From positions 55,354 to 119,353 of the forward strand of contig NZ_VSRY01000166.1 in NCBI RefSeq assembly GCF_008271805.1: DNA of 64,000 nucleotides. Reading direction: 5' to 3'. Shown in pieces: positions 19,378-27,748 of this stretch (its first letter is position 1; each line of letters opens with the position of its first letter). The DNA is from Streptomyces sp. TRM49041 (GTDB lineage: Bacteria > Actinomycetota > Actinomycetes > Streptomycetales > Streptomycetaceae). The notes under the pieces were generated by a model, which saw only the letters and a program-made list of their open reading frames with translations, was not told the DNA's origin and made no database searches. The position numbers were made by a program, and so were the translations under genes.

Positions 19378-19414
19378 TGAGGGGGCCGGGGGCACACGCC
19401 CCCCGGCCCCCTCA
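19378..19414. terminator. Hairpin between VanW-like gene and UmbC locus
   Basis: Long GC stem, TGAGGGGGCCGGGGGC paired with GCCCCCCGGCCCCCTCA, with one bulge and a short loop, 15 bases after the VanW-like stop. Confidence 0.75.
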
Positions 19415-19501
19415 CCGTGCGATGCCGGGCCGTAGACGTCGGTGCCGGTGTGGGCGACGTAGTGGCCGACGCCCTCCGCTGAGCCCTGCCGTACAGGCCG
19501 A

Positions 19502-19538
19502 AGGGCCGCCGCCCGCCGGGGTGGCGGGCAGCGGCCCT
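19502..19538 (-). terminator. Terminator of the UmbC-lipoprotein operon
   Basis: Interrupted stem AGGGCCGC-c-GCCCGCC pairing with GGCGGGC-a-GCGGCCCT, located 34 bases past the lipoprotein stop in its direction of transcription. Confidence 0.65.
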
Positions 19539-19571
19539 CGGACGGCACGGCTGTGGCCGTGGCCGTACGGA

Positions 19572-20105
19572 TCAGATGTTGCCGTTGTACGTGGACACCA
19601 GGTACACGGCCCGCTGCTCACCGCCCTCGGGCACGACCAGTACGTCGAACGTGGCCTTCGTGGGCGTCTTGAAGCGGTGGTGGAAGTCGTACGTCTTCTT
19701 CGGGTCGAGCTTCAGCTCGCTGAACGTCTTCATGGCGTTGTCCGGGAAGGGCGGCCTGGTGGGGGAGAACTCCTTTCCGTTGACGGTGGAGGCCGGGAAC
19801 GGCCACCGCAGTGCGCGCTCGCGGTCCACGCCGTACTTGTCCAGGTAGGCGTTCACGCAGTCCTCGGGGGCCTCGAACCGAAGGCGCAGGTTCATGCCGA
19901 GCTCCTTCGCCTTCCCGGTGAACCGGAGATCCTCCACCTCGCACGACGGCAGGGTGAGCCGGTAGCGCTCGAGGATCTCGTCGAGGGTCTCCCCGGAGTC
20001 CGTGCCCGCGTACGCGCGCGGGTCGGCGTTCTCGGTCGCGCACCCCGCGAGGGCCAGACCGAGGAGCGTGGCGCAGACGGCGAGGGCCGTCGCCTTTGTT
20101 CGCAT
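19572..20105 (-). CDS. Lipoprotein, candidate immunity to the UmbC-like toxin
   Basis: 177 residues. A ribosome site (GGAGGAA) precedes the ATG at 20105. The signal peptide ends in a lipobox LAGC at about 18-21, so the protein is membrane-anchored outside the cytoplasm. The mature part has two Cys that could pair (in LPSCEVED and PEDCVNAY) and no family I recognise. It starts 11 bases after the stop of the large ALF-repeat gene on the same strand, so they form one operon. Toxin genes of polymorphic type are normally followed directly by their immunity gene, and a surface lipoprotein would suit a toxin acting on the envelope. This role is inference. Confidence 0.6.
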   Translation of the reverse strand: MRTKATALAVCATLLGLALAGCATENADPRAYAGTDSGETLDEILERYRLTLPSCEVEDLRFTGKAKELGMNLRLRFEAPEDCVNAYLDKYGVDRERALRWPFPASTVNGKEFSPTRPPFPDNAMKTFSELKLDPKKTYDFHHRFKTPTKATFDVLVVPEGGEQRAVYLVSTYNGNI

Positions 20106-20116
20106 GGGCCTTCCTC

Positions 20117-20815
20117 CTACGGGTACGTCACGTCGACCGGGACCGTCCCGCTTCCCTGCACCGTGAAGTTCTGGGACAGACCGTAGCGAGTGGACTCCGT
20201 CAGGGGCCAGAACGGGATGCCCTTGACGCTCTCGTCCGGGTCGAAGTTGTACGCCTTGTTGAAGTCCACCCGGACGTCGCCCGTCAGCCGGACCCCGCCG
20301 CCCTCGGTGACGGTGGCGGTGAGGGTGCCGGTCGTGCGGTAGTTGACTCCGCGCAGCGCGAAGAACAGATCGCGTTCGGAGCGGGGGAACGTGTGGCCGT
20401 TCCACATCGAGTCCAGATGGATGGTGCACTGTGTCCCGGCGGGACCGGTGCACTTGGTGGCGGCCTGCTGGGCATAGGTGCCGAGGTCGCCGTTGATCGT
20501 CTCCTCCCAGGACGAGCTGTTGAGGAGCTCTTCCATCTGGTGGGCCGGGAGCTCGTACGCCCCTCCCCGCGCGGTCATCCAGTACTCGTACAGCTCGCAG
20601 GACACGTCACCGGCCCAGCAGGCGATGGCGTACGCGCCCAGGACCGCCGTGGCGTACTCGTCCGTGAGGGCGAGCTTCTCCCACCACGAGGCCGAGTCGA
20701 ACTCCGGCTGTCCGTCCTCGTCGCTGTACGGGTCCTGTTCCCCCTCGCCGCCCACGGGGTAGCCGGCCTCGTCCTGCCACTCCTTGATCTGCTTCTGGAT
20801 GTAGATCTTGACCGC
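20117..20815 (-). other. C-terminal putative toxin domain of UmbC-like protein
   Basis: Residues about 940-1171 of the protein above. Composition changes sharply from Ala-rich helix to a mixed fold. An acidic linker (about 945-965) leads to a segment with CWAGDVSC and CTGPAGTQC, then beta-rich sequence (TTGTLTATVTEGGGVRLTG and VDFNKAYNFDPDES). The close Cys pairs suit an extracellular or extracytoplasmic fold. No catalytic motif is certain. This is the part expected to vary between strains. Confidence 0.55.
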
Positions 20816-23632
20816 TTCGATCGCCGCCACGGCCGCCGCCGCCGCGTCCTTGCCGGCGGCCAGGGCCGAGGCACGGGCCGAGGCGGCGGAGCTGTAGGCG
20901 CTCGCCGCGTAGGCGCGGGCCTTGGTGGCCGACGCACGCGCGTAGGCCGCCGACCGCATGGCCTGCTTGGCCGCCGCTGCGGCGGTGTTCGCCGCGCTGC
21001 GGGCCTGGGCGGCCGAGTTGGCGGCCTGCTGGGCGGAGACGCCGGCCTGCTTGGCCGAGTTCGCGGCCTCCTCCGCGTAACCGGCGGCATCCTTGGCCGC
21101 GGTTTCGGCCTGCTGGGCGTACATGACGGCGTCCTCGGCGGCGTCGCGCGCCTTGGCGGCGGCCTCGGCGGCCCGGGCGGCGTTCTCCATGGCCGTCGCG
21201 GCGACCTTGGCGGCGTCCGCGATGACGCGGCGGACACCCGAGACGTGCGTGGCAGTGTCGTGGTCCCGCTTGGCCGCCTTGTACTGGCCCACGGCGATGA
21301 AGTCGCGCAGCATCTTGTCGGAGCCGGCCAGGGCGACCTCGGCGGCGGCCTTGGCGTTGGCGCCGCCGTTGTTCAGGACGGTCAGCGTCGCCGCGCGGTC
21401 GTCCTCGGCGCGGGCGGCGTGCTGGCCGGTCTGGAGGAAGTCGTACAGCGTGAGCGCCCGGCCGTCGTCGATGGCCGCGCTCGCCTCCCGCTTCACCGCG
21501 GGGCCGCCCGCGTCGGAGATCTTCAGGACCTCGACGCGGAGCGCCTCCGCCTGGGCCTCGTACTGGCCGACCTTCAGGAACTGCGTGATCTCGGCGTGGG
21601 TGCCGGTCAGCACCGCCTCGGCGGGCCCCCGTACCTCCTGCGGACCGTCCTGCGCGAGGTGGGCGACGCGGGACCGGTCGTCCGCCTCCTCGGCGACGGC
21701 GCGGCCGTTGTCCAGCCACTCCAGTACGTCCGCGTCACTGCCGGACAGCGCGTCCGCGGCGGCCTGCCGGGTCCAGGAACCACCGGTGGACATCAGGTTC
21801 AGAGCGGCCTGACGCCCCTTGGCCACGGCCACCTCGGGGCTGGTGCCGGCGGCGGTGGCCTCGGCGAGCAGCTGCTTCGTCGCCTCGTCCAGGCGCGCGG
21901 CCTCGATCTGGTCGTGCTCGGCGGTGGCCTCCCGCCGGTCGGCCTCCTTCTTGACGGCCTCGGCGGCCATGACGGCCAGGTCCTTCTGGCTGGCCAGCTC
22001 CTGCGCCTCGGTCTCCCGGGCGGTCTGCTCGACGTTCCGGGCCTGCGTCACGGCGTTCTGCGACTGCTGGGCCGCCGCGAGCGCGGCGTCCGCGTGGGCC
22101 TTGGACTTGTTGGCGTAGTCGATGGCCTCGCCCGCGTGCGCCGCCGCCTCGTCGGCGGCCTTGGCCGCGTTCTCGGCGTGGGTGGCGGCGCTGTTGGCCG
22201 CGTCGTGCGCCGCCTGGGCGGCCGACGCGGCCTTGCCGGCCAGGCGCTCGGCGGCGTTGGCGGCGCTGTTGGCGGTCGCGGCGGCGCGCTGCGCCAGGGC
22301 TGCGGCCTCCTCGGCGCGGCGTGCCTGGTAGTCGGAGACGTTCGAGTAGTTGGCGGCCTGGGCCGCCGCGCTCGCGGCCGCGGCCGCGTTCGCGCCCGCG
22401 CTGGCGGCGGAACGGGCGGCGGTGATGGCCTGGTTGACGGCCGTCAGCGCGTTCAGCGCGGCGGCGGCCGCGGTCCTGGCACCCTTCGCGGCGTCACGGG
22501 CCTTCTCGGCGGCCGCGCGGGCGTTCGACGCCTGGGAGGCGTCCTTGGAGGCGGCCGTGGCGGACCGGTAGGCCCGTGCGGCGGCGTCACCGGCGGCGGC
22601 TGCCGCGGACGCGGCGGCGGACGAGGCGGCGGCCGCGGTCCTGGCGGCCGCCACAGCGGTGTTCGCGGCGCTGATGGCCGTCTGCGCGGCCTGGGCGGCG
22701 CCCTTGGCGGCGTCCGCGGCCCGGCCGGCGGCGGCCGACGCCTTCTTGGCGTCCGCCTGGGCGGCGGCGGTCTCGGCGGCGGCCTTCTCGGCGGCCTTCT
22801 TGGCGAGGGCGGCCGCGGCGACTGCCTTCTTCGACGCCTCCTCGGCGGCGTCGGTCTCCTTCTGCGCGACCGCGCCCGCCTTCTCGGCGGCCTTGGCCAG
22901 CTCGGCGACCGTCATCGCCTCCTGGTCGCGGGCACGCGCCAGGTGCTGACCGGTCACGACGAACTCGTGGACGTCGGCGGCCGTGCCGTTCAGGGCGTCA
23001 TTGGCGGCCTGCTGCACCACGGGGCCGCCCGTGTACGACAACATGAGAGTCTCGACCCGCTCGTCCTCCGCTCGAGCGGGGAACTGACTCTCCAGCAGGA
23101 AGTTCTCCAGGGCCTGCGTGGAGCCGTCGGCGAGAGCCGCGTTGCCGGCGTTCGTCACCGCGCGGCCCGCGCCGTTCATGACGGTGAGAACGGCGACCCG
23201 CTGGTCCTCCTGATAAGCCCCCTGCCAGCCCGACTTCAGGAAGGCGTCGAGTTCCTCGGGCGTTCCCGACAGGGCGGTGTCGAGCCCCTGACGCGCGGCC
23301 GGGCCGGCGCCGTTCATCAGCTTCAGCGCCCGCAGCCGGTTGTCCTGGTCACGCGCGATGGCGTACCCGGTGTTCAGGAACTCGGCTATCCGCTCGTCCG
23401 TGCCGAGCAGAGCCTCCGCCGCGCCCGACTTGACCGACGAACCGCCGGTGCGCCACATCTCGACCACGCGGCCGCGGTCGGTGAGCGGCGTCGTCTCCGC
23501 GGCCGTGGCGGTGGCCGGTGCGGGCCCCAACAGGCCGGCGCCCAACGCGAACGCGACAGCTCCGACCATAAAGGAGCGCGTTCTGCGTAGGGCCGTCCGC
23601 GCCAGCGGTGTTCCGCTGCGCTGTTCAGTCAT
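20117..23632 (-). CDS. umbC: UmbC-like secreted ALF-repeat/coiled-coil polymorphic toxin
   Basis: 1171 residues from the ATG at 23632. Layout: signal peptide (about 12-45, cleavage after ATATAAE-type region); four ALF repeats (about 65-240, each A..AL.G....D..FL..G followed by ARxxDxR); a very Ala-rich coiled coil (about 240-605); four more ALF repeats (about 615-790); a second Ala-rich coil (about 790-935); and a distinct C-terminal domain (about 940-1171) rich in Trp, Tyr and beta-type segments with two Cys pairs. Four plus four ALF repeats split by coils is the plan of UmbC, the scaffold and toxin subunit of umbrella toxin particles described from S. coelicolor in 2024. No umbA or umbB is seen in this window. 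I do not recognise the toxin domain. The symbol is by architecture only. Confidence 0.75.
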   Translation of the reverse strand: MTEQRSGTPLARTALRRTRSFMVGAVAFALGAGLLGPAPATATAAETTPLTDRGRVVEMWRTGGSSVKSGAAEALLGTDERIAEFLNTGYAIARDQDNRLRALKLMNGAGPAARQGLDTALSGTPEELDAFLKSGWQGAYQEDQRVAVLTVMNGAGRAVTNAGNAALADGSTQALENFLLESQFPARAEDERVETLMLSYTGGPVVQQAANDALNGTAADVHEFVVTGQHLARARDQEAMTVAELAKAAEKAGAVAQKETDAAEEASKKAVAAAALAKKAAEKAAAETAAAQADAKKASAAAGRAADAAKGAAQAAQTAISAANTAVAAARTAAAASSAAASAAAAAGDAAARAYRSATAASKDASQASNARAAAEKARDAAKGARTAAAAALNALTAVNQAITAARSAASAGANAAAAASAAAQAANYSNVSDYQARRAEEAAALAQRAAATANSAANAAERLAGKAASAAQAAHDAANSAATHAENAAKAADEAAAHAGEAIDYANKSKAHADAALAAAQQSQNAVTQARNVEQTARETEAQELASQKDLAVMAAEAVKKEADRREATAEHDQIEAARLDEATKQLLAEATAAGTSPEVAVAKGRQAALNLMSTGGSWTRQAAADALSGSDADVLEWLDNGRAVAEEADDRSRVAHLAQDGPQEVRGPAEAVLTGTHAEITQFLKVGQYEAQAEALRVEVLKISDAGGPAVKREASAAIDDGRALTLYDFLQTGQHAARAEDDRAATLTVLNNGGANAKAAAEVALAGSDKMLRDFIAVGQYKAAKRDHDTATHVSGVRRVIADAAKVAATAMENAARAAEAAAKARDAAEDAVMYAQQAETAAKDAAGYAEEAANSAKQAGVSAQQAANSAAQARSAANTAAAAAKQAMRSAAYARASATKARAYAASAYSSAASARASALAAGKDAAAAAVAAIEAVKIYIQKQIKEWQDEAGYPVGGEGEQDPYSDEDGQPEFDSASWWEKLALTDEYATAVLGAYAIACWAGDVSCELYEYWMTARGGAYELPAHQMEELLNSSSWEETINGDLGTYAQQAATKCTGPAGTQCTIHLDSMWNGHTFPRSERDLFFALRGVNYRTTGTLTATVTEGGGVRLTGDVRVDFNKAYNFDPDESVKGIPFWPLTESTRYGLSQNFTVQGSGTVPVDVTYP

Positions 23633-23988
23633 GCTCTTCCCCAGACTTCGAGGTTCCCGGCCGACCGGGCAGGGCCGGCCGATACGCCGCGGGTCGCGGC
23701 GCCCGGGCATGATCGCATGCGCGTACGGTCGGTGAATAAGCGTCAACATGCTGTGCGGCGGAGGTAGTTAACGCATCGAAACCTTCGGCCGACACCGAGC
23801 GCGTCTTGGAAGGGCCGCTGCCCTCCTGTGCGGCGGACCGCGGCCCTCGGCTCTTCCGCCGCGCTGTCGGGTCACGCGGGCACCGAGAATCCCGGGGTCC
23901 GTTCCCTCTGCGCGATCGATTGACGGTTCCCTCACGCTCCCACAAGATCACTCAAAGTCACACACCGGCCGAGTGGGAGGCGGACCCC
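23633..23988. promoter_or_regulatory. Intergenic region upstream of umbC-like gene
   Basis: About 356 bases between the ALF-repeat gene (minus) and a short plus-strand ORF. I see no supported gene. The AT-richer patch at 23725-23770 (GTCGGTGAATAAGCGTCAACATG and following) is the best place for the promoter of the toxin operon on the minus strand. Bases 23925-23965 are a second AT-richer patch that would serve the plus strand. Confidence 0.35.
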
Positions 23989-24162
23989 ATGCACCGACGC
24001 GGAGCACTGCTCCCGGCGGCCCTCAGCGCGCTTCCGGTCGCGGCCGCAGACCCCACCGGCCGTGGCCGCCGACCCCCCGCCCTCGCGCGGGATCGAGAGA
24101 GTCCCGCCCACCCTGCGGTCGATCGCACCCATGCGACCCCGCACATGACTCGGATCAGTTGA
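23989..24162 (+). pseudogene. Possible remnant of a secreted protein, 57 aa
   Basis: The ATG at 23989 follows GTGGGAGGCGG, a good ribosome site, and the first 20 residues (MHRRGALLPAALSALPVAAA) look like a signal peptide. The remainder is short, Arg/Pro/His-rich and has no fold, and the frame ends by running into the 3' end of the convergent SirB1-like gene. It may be the 5' stub of a lost secreted-protein gene. It could also be a chance ORF. Confidence 0.3.
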
Positions 24163-25006
24163 GCCGCGCCCGCGCCGCCCGCGCCCTCTCACGGAGCGTG
24201 GACGCGGCGGCCGGCTCCACCGCGTCCACCACCTCCGCGTAGGCGTCCAGCTCCGCCGCCCCCGCCAGGAAATCGCCCCGCTGCACCAGCAACTGCCCGC
24301 GCTCGTACCGTAGCCGCGCCGGATGCGAGGGCAGCAGCAGTGACAGTTCCACGGCCCACAGGGCCACGTCGGAGCGCTCGGGGCGGACCGCCGCCCACGC
24401 CCGGATGTTGTTCAGGATGCGCAGCACCATGTCCAGCGGGTCCGCCGGCACCAGCATCGACGGGCGCAGCCGCTCCCCGGTCGCCCCCGCCACCAGCAGC
24501 TCCGCGTCCTCGCCCGTCAGCAGCCGCCCCCCGGTGAACGGGTCCGCCAGCGCCTGCTCGTCCGGGTCCCCGAAGCCGACCACGAAGTGGCCGGGCAGCG
24601 CGACCCCGTACACATGCGCCCCGGCCCGCCGCGCGACCTCCATCCACACCACGGACAGCAGGATCGGCAGGCCACGGCGGCGCCGCAGCACCTGGTGGAG
24701 GAGCGACGACTCCAGGCGCCGGTAGTCCGCGGACGTGCCGTGGAAGTCGTACCGGCCGCCGAGCAGCGCGGCCAGCGCCGCCGCCCAGGAGCGCGGGTCC
24801 TTCGGGCCGTACGGCAGCAGCCCGGCGAGCCGGTCCAGTTCGATCTCGGCGGCGTCCAGCCCGGCCTGCCCCAGCCCGGGCTCCGCCTCGGCACCGATCA
24901 GCAGGCACAGCATCGCCAGGTCGGGCCGCTCCTCGCGGGCCTCCTCCGCGAACCGCTTCCGCGGATCGCCCGGCTCGGGGCGGTCGTGCTCAGGATGGTC
25001 GTGCAT
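24155..25006 (-). CDS. SirB1/transglutaminase-like family protein
   Basis: 283 residues from the ATG at 25006; an in-frame GTG three codons upstream is an alternative start. The sequence fits the SirB1-N/transglutaminase-like family (COG2912): acidic N-terminus, RRGLPILLSVVWMEVARRAG core, GVALPGHFVVGF, and a TPR-like C-terminus with short helices. Members lack a complete transglutaminase triad and their role is unknown. It starts 18 bases after the GNAT gene and is probably co-transcribed with it. Confidence 0.75.
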   Translation of the reverse strand: MHDHPEHDRPEPGDPRKRFAEEAREERPDLAMLCLLIGAEAEPGLGQAGLDAAEIELDRLAGLLPYGPKDPRSWAAALAALLGGRYDFHGTSADYRRLESSLLHQVLRRRRGLPILLSVVWMEVARRAGAHVYGVALPGHFVVGFGDPDEQALADPFTGGRLLTGEDAELLVAGATGERLRPSMLVPADPLDMVLRILNNIRAWAAVRPERSDVALWAVELSLLLPSHPARLRYERGQLLVQRGDFLAGAAELDAYAEVVDAVEPAAASTLRERARAARARLN

Positions 25007-25023
25007 ACGGCTCACGTACCCGT

Positions 25024-26019
25024 TCAGGAGGCCCGGAAGTGGTGGTAGCGGTGATGGACCGCGAAGCCCATCGACTCGTACAGGGCGCGGGCCGCGTCGT
25101 TGTCCGTCTCCACCTGGAGCCAGGCCGCCGACGCGCCCTCCTCCAGCGCGCGGGCCGCCAGCGCCGCCGTCACGGCCGCGGCGAGGCCCTGCCGCCGGTA
25201 CGCCGGGTCGACCTCGACGGCCGTGAACCCGCCCCAGCGGCCGTCCACCACACACCGCCCGATCGCCACCGGCACCTCGCCCTCGCCCGCTGTCGACGCG
25301 AACCACACCGAGGGGCCGCCGGACAGTACGCGCACCACATGCGGACCGGGCTCGCCCACCCGCTGGTAGCGGCGCAGCCAGGCCGTGTCCGGCGTCCGGG
25401 AGAGGGTCACGCGCGCGGTGTCCGCGTCCAGGTCGGCGACCGGCGCCAGACCGGCGATCCTCACCTCCGCCGACACCTCGCGCCGCCAGCCGCGCTCCTC
25501 CAGGGCGGCGCACAGCCGCTCCTGGGTGCCCTCGGCCCCGGTCGCGGCCTGGATGTACGCGGGCAGGCCGCGATCCTCGTACCAGGCGCGGACACGGGCG
25601 AGTGCCTCGTCGAGCGGGAGGCCGGGATCGCCCAGGGCGAGCGCCGAGTTGGCCCGGCGGGTGAATCCGTGCGCGGCGCGCAGCGTCCACTCTCCGAGTC
25701 GTTCGCTCTCCTCCGGCTGCCAGGCCCGGGCCTGGACCCGCGCCAGCTCCTCGTAGCCGGCGGCGGGGCCGCGCCTGCGGGCCGGGGCTGCGGGGATCAC
25801 CTTGCCCGCGACCAGCGACGCTTCCGGGATTCGGACGGTCTCGCCGGTCCGTCGTGTGATCAGCAGCACACCCTTGTTCCACGATGTGAGAACACCGACC
25901 GTGTCGGTGAACGTCTCCGGGCCGTCACCAGGGTCGCCCAACCGGCGGACAGATACGCGTTTTCCCACGTCAGAGGGTGTGATCTGGACTTCCAGGCGTC
26001 CGCCCGCAGTGAACTCCAC
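25024..26019 (-). CDS. GNAT N-acetyltransferase with N-terminal SH3-like domain
   Basis: 331 residues from a GTG at 26019 with AGGAGGGG upstream. The first 75 residues (LEVQITPSDVGKRVSVRR... LLITRRTGETVRIPEASL) form a small beta domain, as I recall in M. tuberculosis Rv0428c. The acetyltransferase domain is in the last 150 residues, with the acetyl-CoA loop in AYRRQGLAAAVTAAL and the motif NDAARALYESMGF near the end. The substrate is unknown. The gene is divergent from the ferredoxin gene. Confidence 0.78.
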   Translation of the reverse strand: MEFTAGGRLEVQITPSDVGKRVSVRRLGDPGDGPETFTDTVGVLTSWNKGVLLITRRTGETVRIPEASLVAGKVIPAAPARRRGPAAGYEELARVQARAWQPEESERLGEWTLRAAHGFTRRANSALALGDPGLPLDEALARVRAWYEDRGLPAYIQAATGAEGTQERLCAALEERGWRREVSAEVRIAGLAPVADLDADTARVTLSRTPDTAWLRRYQRVGEPGPHVVRVLSGGPSVWFASTAGEGEVPVAIGRCVVDGRWGGFTAVEVDPAYRRQGLAAAVTAALAARALEEGASAAWLQVETDNDAARALYESMGFAVHHRYHHFRAS

Positions 26020-26047
26020 AGCTCTGGCCGCCCCTCCTGTTCGGTTC

Positions 26048-26063
26048 GTCTCCAAGAACGGAG
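26048..26063. promoter_or_regulatory. Short inverted repeat between GNAT gene and fdxA
   Basis: TCTCC-aagaac-GGAGA in the 115-base gap between two divergent genes. It could be an operator for one or both. It is short enough to be chance. Confidence 0.25.
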
Positions 26064-26134
26064 ATACTAGGTGCGGGCATCGACGACGCCGCGCTCCCGC
26101 GCAGAGCACAGCCCTACCAAGGAGGAACGACAGC

Positions 26135-26455
26135 GTGACCTACGTCATCGCGCAGCCTTGTGTCGACGTGAAGGACAAGGCGTGCATCGAGGAGTGCCCC
26201 GTCGACTGCATCTACGAGGGCCAGCGGTCCTTGTACATCCACCCGGACGAATGCGTCGACTGCGGGGCCTGTGAGCCGGTCTGCCCGGTCGAGGCGATCT
26301 TCTACGAGGACGACACTCCGGAGGAGTGGAAGGACTACTACAAGGCGAACGTCGAGTTCTTCGACGAGCTCGGCTCGCCCGGTGGTGCTTCGAAGCTCGG
26401 TCTGATCGAGCGGGACCACCCCTTCATCGCCGCCCTGCCGCCGCAGAACGGCTGA
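26135..26455 (+). CDS. fdxA: 7Fe ferredoxin FdxA
   Basis: 106-residue ferredoxin with one 3Fe-4S and one 4Fe-4S site, an electron carrier. The GTG at 26135 follows AAGGAGGA. Cys9, Cys17 and Cys50 fit the 3Fe-4S site, the spacing C9-x7-C17 marking the 7Fe type. Cys21 or Cys25 and the CVDCGACEPVCP segment (40-51) complete the clusters. The C-terminal half (about 60-106) is the usual extension of actinobacterial FdxA/FdxC. It is followed directly by an aminotransferase gene, as in mycobacteria. Confidence 0.92.
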   Translation: MTYVIAQPCVDVKDKACIEECPVDCIYEGQRSLYIHPDECVDCGACEPVCPVEAIFYEDDTPEEWKDYYKANVEFFDELGSPGGASKLGLIERDHPFIAALPPQNG

Positions 26456-26547
26456 TCGCTTATCCATCGTCGTCGGTCCCGTACGGTCTTGAAGCTGTAC
26501 GGGGCCGCGGCGTTTGTGCCCGCCGCACACACGAGAAAGTGAGCACC

Positions 26548-27666
26548 GTGTCCGCAGTCTCCTCCCGCCTCCCCGTCTTTCCGTGGGACAAGCTGGAGCC
26601 GTACAAGAAGACGGCCGCCGAGCATCCCGACGGCATCGTCGACCTGTCGGTCGGCACCCCGGTGGACCCGGTTCCCGAGCTGATCCGGCGGGCACTGGTC
26701 GACGCGGCCGACTCGCCCGGCTATCCGACGGTCTGGGGTACGGCCGCGCTGCGTGACGCGATCACCGGCTGGTGCGAGCGGCGGCTCGGCGCCCGCGGCA
26801 TCGCGCACGAGAACGTCCTGCCGGTCGTCGGCTCCAAGGAACTGGTGGCCTGGCTCCCCACTCAGCTGGGCCTGGGCCCGGGCGACAAGGTCGCCCACCC
26901 GCGCCTCGCCTATCCGACGTACGAGGTCGGAGCCCGCCTCGCGCAGGCCACGCCGGTGGTCTACGACACCGAGACATTCGCGGCCGCGGGCACGGGCACG
27001 GGGCTGGACCCGGCCGGGCTGAAGCTGCTGTGGCTGAACTCCCCGTCCAACCCGACCGGCAAGGTCCTCGCGAAGGACGAGCTGACCCGGATCGTCGCGT
27101 GGGCGCGCGAGCACGGCGTGCTGGTGTTCAGCGACGAGTGCTATCTGGAGCTGGGCTGGGAGGCCGACCCCGTCTCCGTACTGCACCCGGACGTCTGCGG
27201 CGGTACGTACGAGGGCATCGTCGCCGTCCACTCGCTCTCCAAGCGCTCCAACCTGGCCGGCTACCGGGCGGCGTTCGTCGCGGGCGACGCGGCGGTGCTG
27301 GGCGAGCTGCTGCGGATCCGCAAGCACGGCGGCATGATGACGCCCGCGCCGGTGCAGGCAGCCACGGTCGCGGCGCTGGGCGACGACACCCATGTGCGCG
27401 AGCAGCGCGAGCGGTACGCGGCGCGGCGGTCGGCGCTGCGCGCGGCCCTGGTGGCGCACGGTTTCCGTATCGAGCACAGCGAGGCCAGCCTCTACCTGTG
27501 GGCCACCCGCGACGAGCCGTGCTGGGACACCGTCGGGTACCTGGCGGGCCTCGGCATTCTCGCCGCACCGGGCGACTTCTACGGTCCGGCGGGGGAGCGG
27601 TTCGTACGGGTCGCCTTCACGGCGACGGACGAGCGGGTGGCGGCGGCGGTCAAGCGCCTCGGCTGA
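26548..27666 (+). CDS. dapC: Succinyldiaminopimelate aminotransferase DapC
   Basis: PLP-dependent class I/II aminotransferase of 372 residues, predicted to make N-succinyl-L,L-2,6-diaminopimelate in lysine and peptidoglycan synthesis. Visible family marks are the N-terminal FPWDKLEPYK, NSPSNPTGKVL, the PLP-Lys motif SLSKRSNLAGYR at about 231-242, and FVRVAFTATDERV at the C-terminus. The position after fdxA and near dapE supports DapC. GTG 26548 is chosen over GTG 26539 for ribosome-site spacing. Confidence 0.85.
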   Translation: MSAVSSRLPVFPWDKLEPYKKTAAEHPDGIVDLSVGTPVDPVPELIRRALVDAADSPGYPTVWGTAALRDAITGWCERRLGARGIAHENVLPVVGSKELVAWLPTQLGLGPGDKVAHPRLAYPTYEVGARLAQATPVVYDTETFAAAGTGTGLDPAGLKLLWLNSPSNPTGKVLAKDELTRIVAWAREHGVLVFSDECYLELGWEADPVSVLHPDVCGGTYEGIVAVHSLSKRSNLAGYRAAFVAGDAAVLGELLRIRKHGGMMTPAPVQAATVAALGDDTHVREQRERYAARRSALRAALVAHGFRIEHSEASLYLWATRDEPCWDTVGYLAGLGILAAPGDFYGPAGERFVRVAFTATDERVAAAVKRLG

Positions 27667-27689
27667 CCCGCGGCCGGAACGGGCACACG

Positions 27690-27732
27690 GAAGGGCCCGG
27701 GAGTCGCATGGCGCGCGGTCCCCGGGCCCTTC
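27690..27732. terminator. Bidirectional terminator between dapC and convergent gene
   Basis: Perfect 12-bp stem GAAGGGCCCGGG (27690-27701) with CCCGGGCCCTTC (27721-27732), loop of 19 nt, between two convergent genes. Confidence 0.75.
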
Positions 27733-27748
27733 GGCGGTGCTGAGGACG

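Noticed and set aside
20117..20300. Colicin M-like lipid II-degrading motif in the C-terminus of the UmbC-like protein
   Set aside because: The segment VDFNKAYNFDPDES recalls the DxYDxxP region, but the following His/Arg of that family is missing and the spacing is poor. I would need a structure prediction to claim it.
20096..23590. 1164-residue plus-strand open frame opposite the ALF-repeat gene
   Set aside because: Composition is Gly/Arg/Leu-rich without domains. The minus strand gives a signal peptide, eight ALF repeats and coiled coils, so this is a shadow.
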